A DNA stretch of 5,765 nt from positions 1 to 5,765 of the forward strand of contig JACQVT010000323.1 in NCBI GenBank assembly GCA_016209665.1, read 5' to 3'. Numbering within the stretch: the first letter of the stretch is position 1; each line of letters opens with the position of its first letter. The position numbers and the translations under genes are program-made. The notes under the pieces were generated by a model that saw only the letters and a list, made by a program, of their open reading frames with translations, searched no databases and was not told the origin of the DNA. Positions 4,918 to 5,765 of this stretch are shown here, in pieces. This stretch comes from Planctomycetota bacterium (GTDB lineage: Bacteria > Planctomycetota > Phycisphaerae > UBA1845 > PWPN01).

Positions 4918-5765
4918 ATGGGAACGGCAGGCTATATCTCAACGGTGGTACTGTTCCTTCTCGGCGGGGTCATCCTCGGCATGGTTCTCGCGGGCAAGAA
5001 GGAGGCCGTGATCTTCCGCGGCAGGCGAACGGCAGGACGGGCGGGCGGCAACGTACTCGCGTCTCAACTCATTCGCCAGCACTTCCATCCGGCCGAGCCG
5101 GAATCGCTGGAGATCTCCGAGCGGGTGTTCCCCATCCGCGTCCGCCCCGACCTGCAGCGAGTCCTCGACCGGTTGACGACCGGGGACAATGCCAGCGGGC
5201 GGTTCTTTGCCGTCCATAGGCCTCACCAGTATGAGAGCATTGGATTCACGGGCCTCATCATTCGCGACGATCGACCCGCGATCATCGTGCCGCCGAAGTA
5301 CGAAGAGGTCGATGTCGGGGAGGATGAGCCGGTCCGGTGCCTGCAGAATGGCGTGTGGCTCCTGGAACGGATCGGAACCCGGTATGCGGTCCTGTGTGAA
5401 CCCGCCCAACGGTTCCACCAAGTCTCGGGTGTTCGGTTCCAGATCGCCACCACCGTCGACGCGACAAGCCCCGCCATCGTGGAGGCCTTCTTCAACGAGT
5501 TGGAGCAAGCCGTCCGCCGGGCACATTCGTACCGCGGCAAGATCCTGTCGCTGACAGAGTCGCAACCGTACTCCGGCCTGTCCTCGGGCATCATGGTCCA
5601 TCGGCTCCGCCGGGTCGACCGTGAGCAGGTCATTCTGCCGTCGGCCACACTGGCACTGCTGGACCGCAACGTCATCGACTTCGCCCGGCGGCGGGCCGAA
5701 CTGACCCGGTTCGGGCAGTCCATCAAGAAGGGGCTCTTGCTCTATGGCCCGCCCGGCACCGGCAA
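4918..5765 (+). CDS. Membrane-anchored AAA+ ATPase, 3' end beyond window
   Basis: The open frame runs 282 codons to the window edge without a stop. Residues 6-25 are one hydrophobic helix (YISTVVLFLLGGVILGMVLA) followed by K27-K28, predicting a membrane anchor with the rest in the cytoplasm. A mixed alpha/beta domain (about 50-240) matches nothing I recognise. Then SATLALLDRNVIDFARRRAE (242-261) and IKKGLLLYGPPGTG (269-282) form the start of a classical AAA module, cut just before the Walker A lysine. This resembles CDC48/FtsH-style AAA ATPases that remodel or unfold protein or membrane complexes, but Walker B, the arginine fingers and any protease domain lie outside the window. The start at 4918 is supported by AAGGG six bases upstream (4907-4911) and by the membrane helix that follows. 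The substrate is unknown. Confidence 0.85.
   Translation, partial: MGTAGYISTVVLFLLGGVILGMVLAGKKEAVIFRGRRTAGRAGGNVLASQLIRQHFHPAEPESLEISERVFPIRVRPDLQRVLDRLTTGDNASGRFFAVHRPHQYESIGFTGLIIRDDRPAIIVPPKYEEVDVGEDEPVRCLQNGVWLLERIGTRYAVLCEPAQRFHQVSGVRFQIATTVDATSPAIVEAFFNELEQAVRRAHSYRGKILSLTESQPYSGLSSGIMVHRLRRVDREQVILPSATLALLDRNVIDFARRRAELTRFGQSIKKGLLLYGPPGTG

Noticed and set aside
4939..5601. Long minus-strand open frame opposite the AAA+ ATPase gene
   Set aside because: The plus strand has a membrane helix, a Walker A start and a good ribosome site. The minus frame has no recognisable features.

Overview
The window looks like high-GC chromosomal DNA from an environmental bacterium, most likely a member of the Planctomycetota or a related PVC-group lineage. 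The reasons are a PEP-CTERM surface protein with a 'PEP + hydrophobic stretch + RRRK' tail, a GxxExxR-type nuclease gene flanked by A-rich repeats, weak Shine-Dalgarno usage, and several accessory genes among housekeeping genes. The lineage is inferred from gene style only; there is no rRNA or other phylogenetic marker.

Left half, minus strand (bases 92-2495). Reading in the transcribed direction there are: a DMP19/DUF4375-family gene (2495-1923); the decayed remains of a DUF4258 toxin / YgiT-zinc-finger (MqsA-like) antitoxin pair (about 1823-1441); and a secreted, probably seven-bladed beta-propeller protein with a PEP-CTERM sorting tail (1228-92). The toxin lacks its 5' half and carries a frame disruption. 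The antitoxin carries a +1 frameshift in a four-base homopolymer. The two genes still show the ATGA stop/start overlap of an intact TA operon. Two GTTAGG-type half-sites resembling integron attC ends lie between the DMP19 gene and the toxin stump.

Centre (2496-2799). A 304-base divergent intergenic region separates the DMP19 gene (minus) from comM (plus). It holds one perfect 7-bp hairpin and a plausible sigma-70-type promoter placed so that the comM mRNA could be leaderless.

Right half, plus strand (2800-5765). An intact comM/yifB gene encodes the AAA+ branch-migration helicase of natural transformation. Eighteen bases beyond it begins a compact 451-bp unit: a 129-codon GxxExxR-family PD-(D/E)XK nuclease gene enclosed by 30-bp inverted repeats that differ at only two positions. 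The left arm ends at the base before the ATG and the right arm begins one base after the stop. Each arm is built of three A-rich nonamers. This looks like a single-gene mobile or repeat-borne element and is the most interesting object here. After a 120-base gap with three small hairpins and an extended -10 promoter, a membrane-anchored AAA+ ATPase gene starts at 4918 and runs off the window inside its Walker A motif.

The genes do not form one pathway. The picture is a core gene (comM) and two unrelated cellular genes (propeller protein, AAA+ ATPase), with accessory material (TA remnant, DMP19 gene, GxxExxR unit) placed between them.
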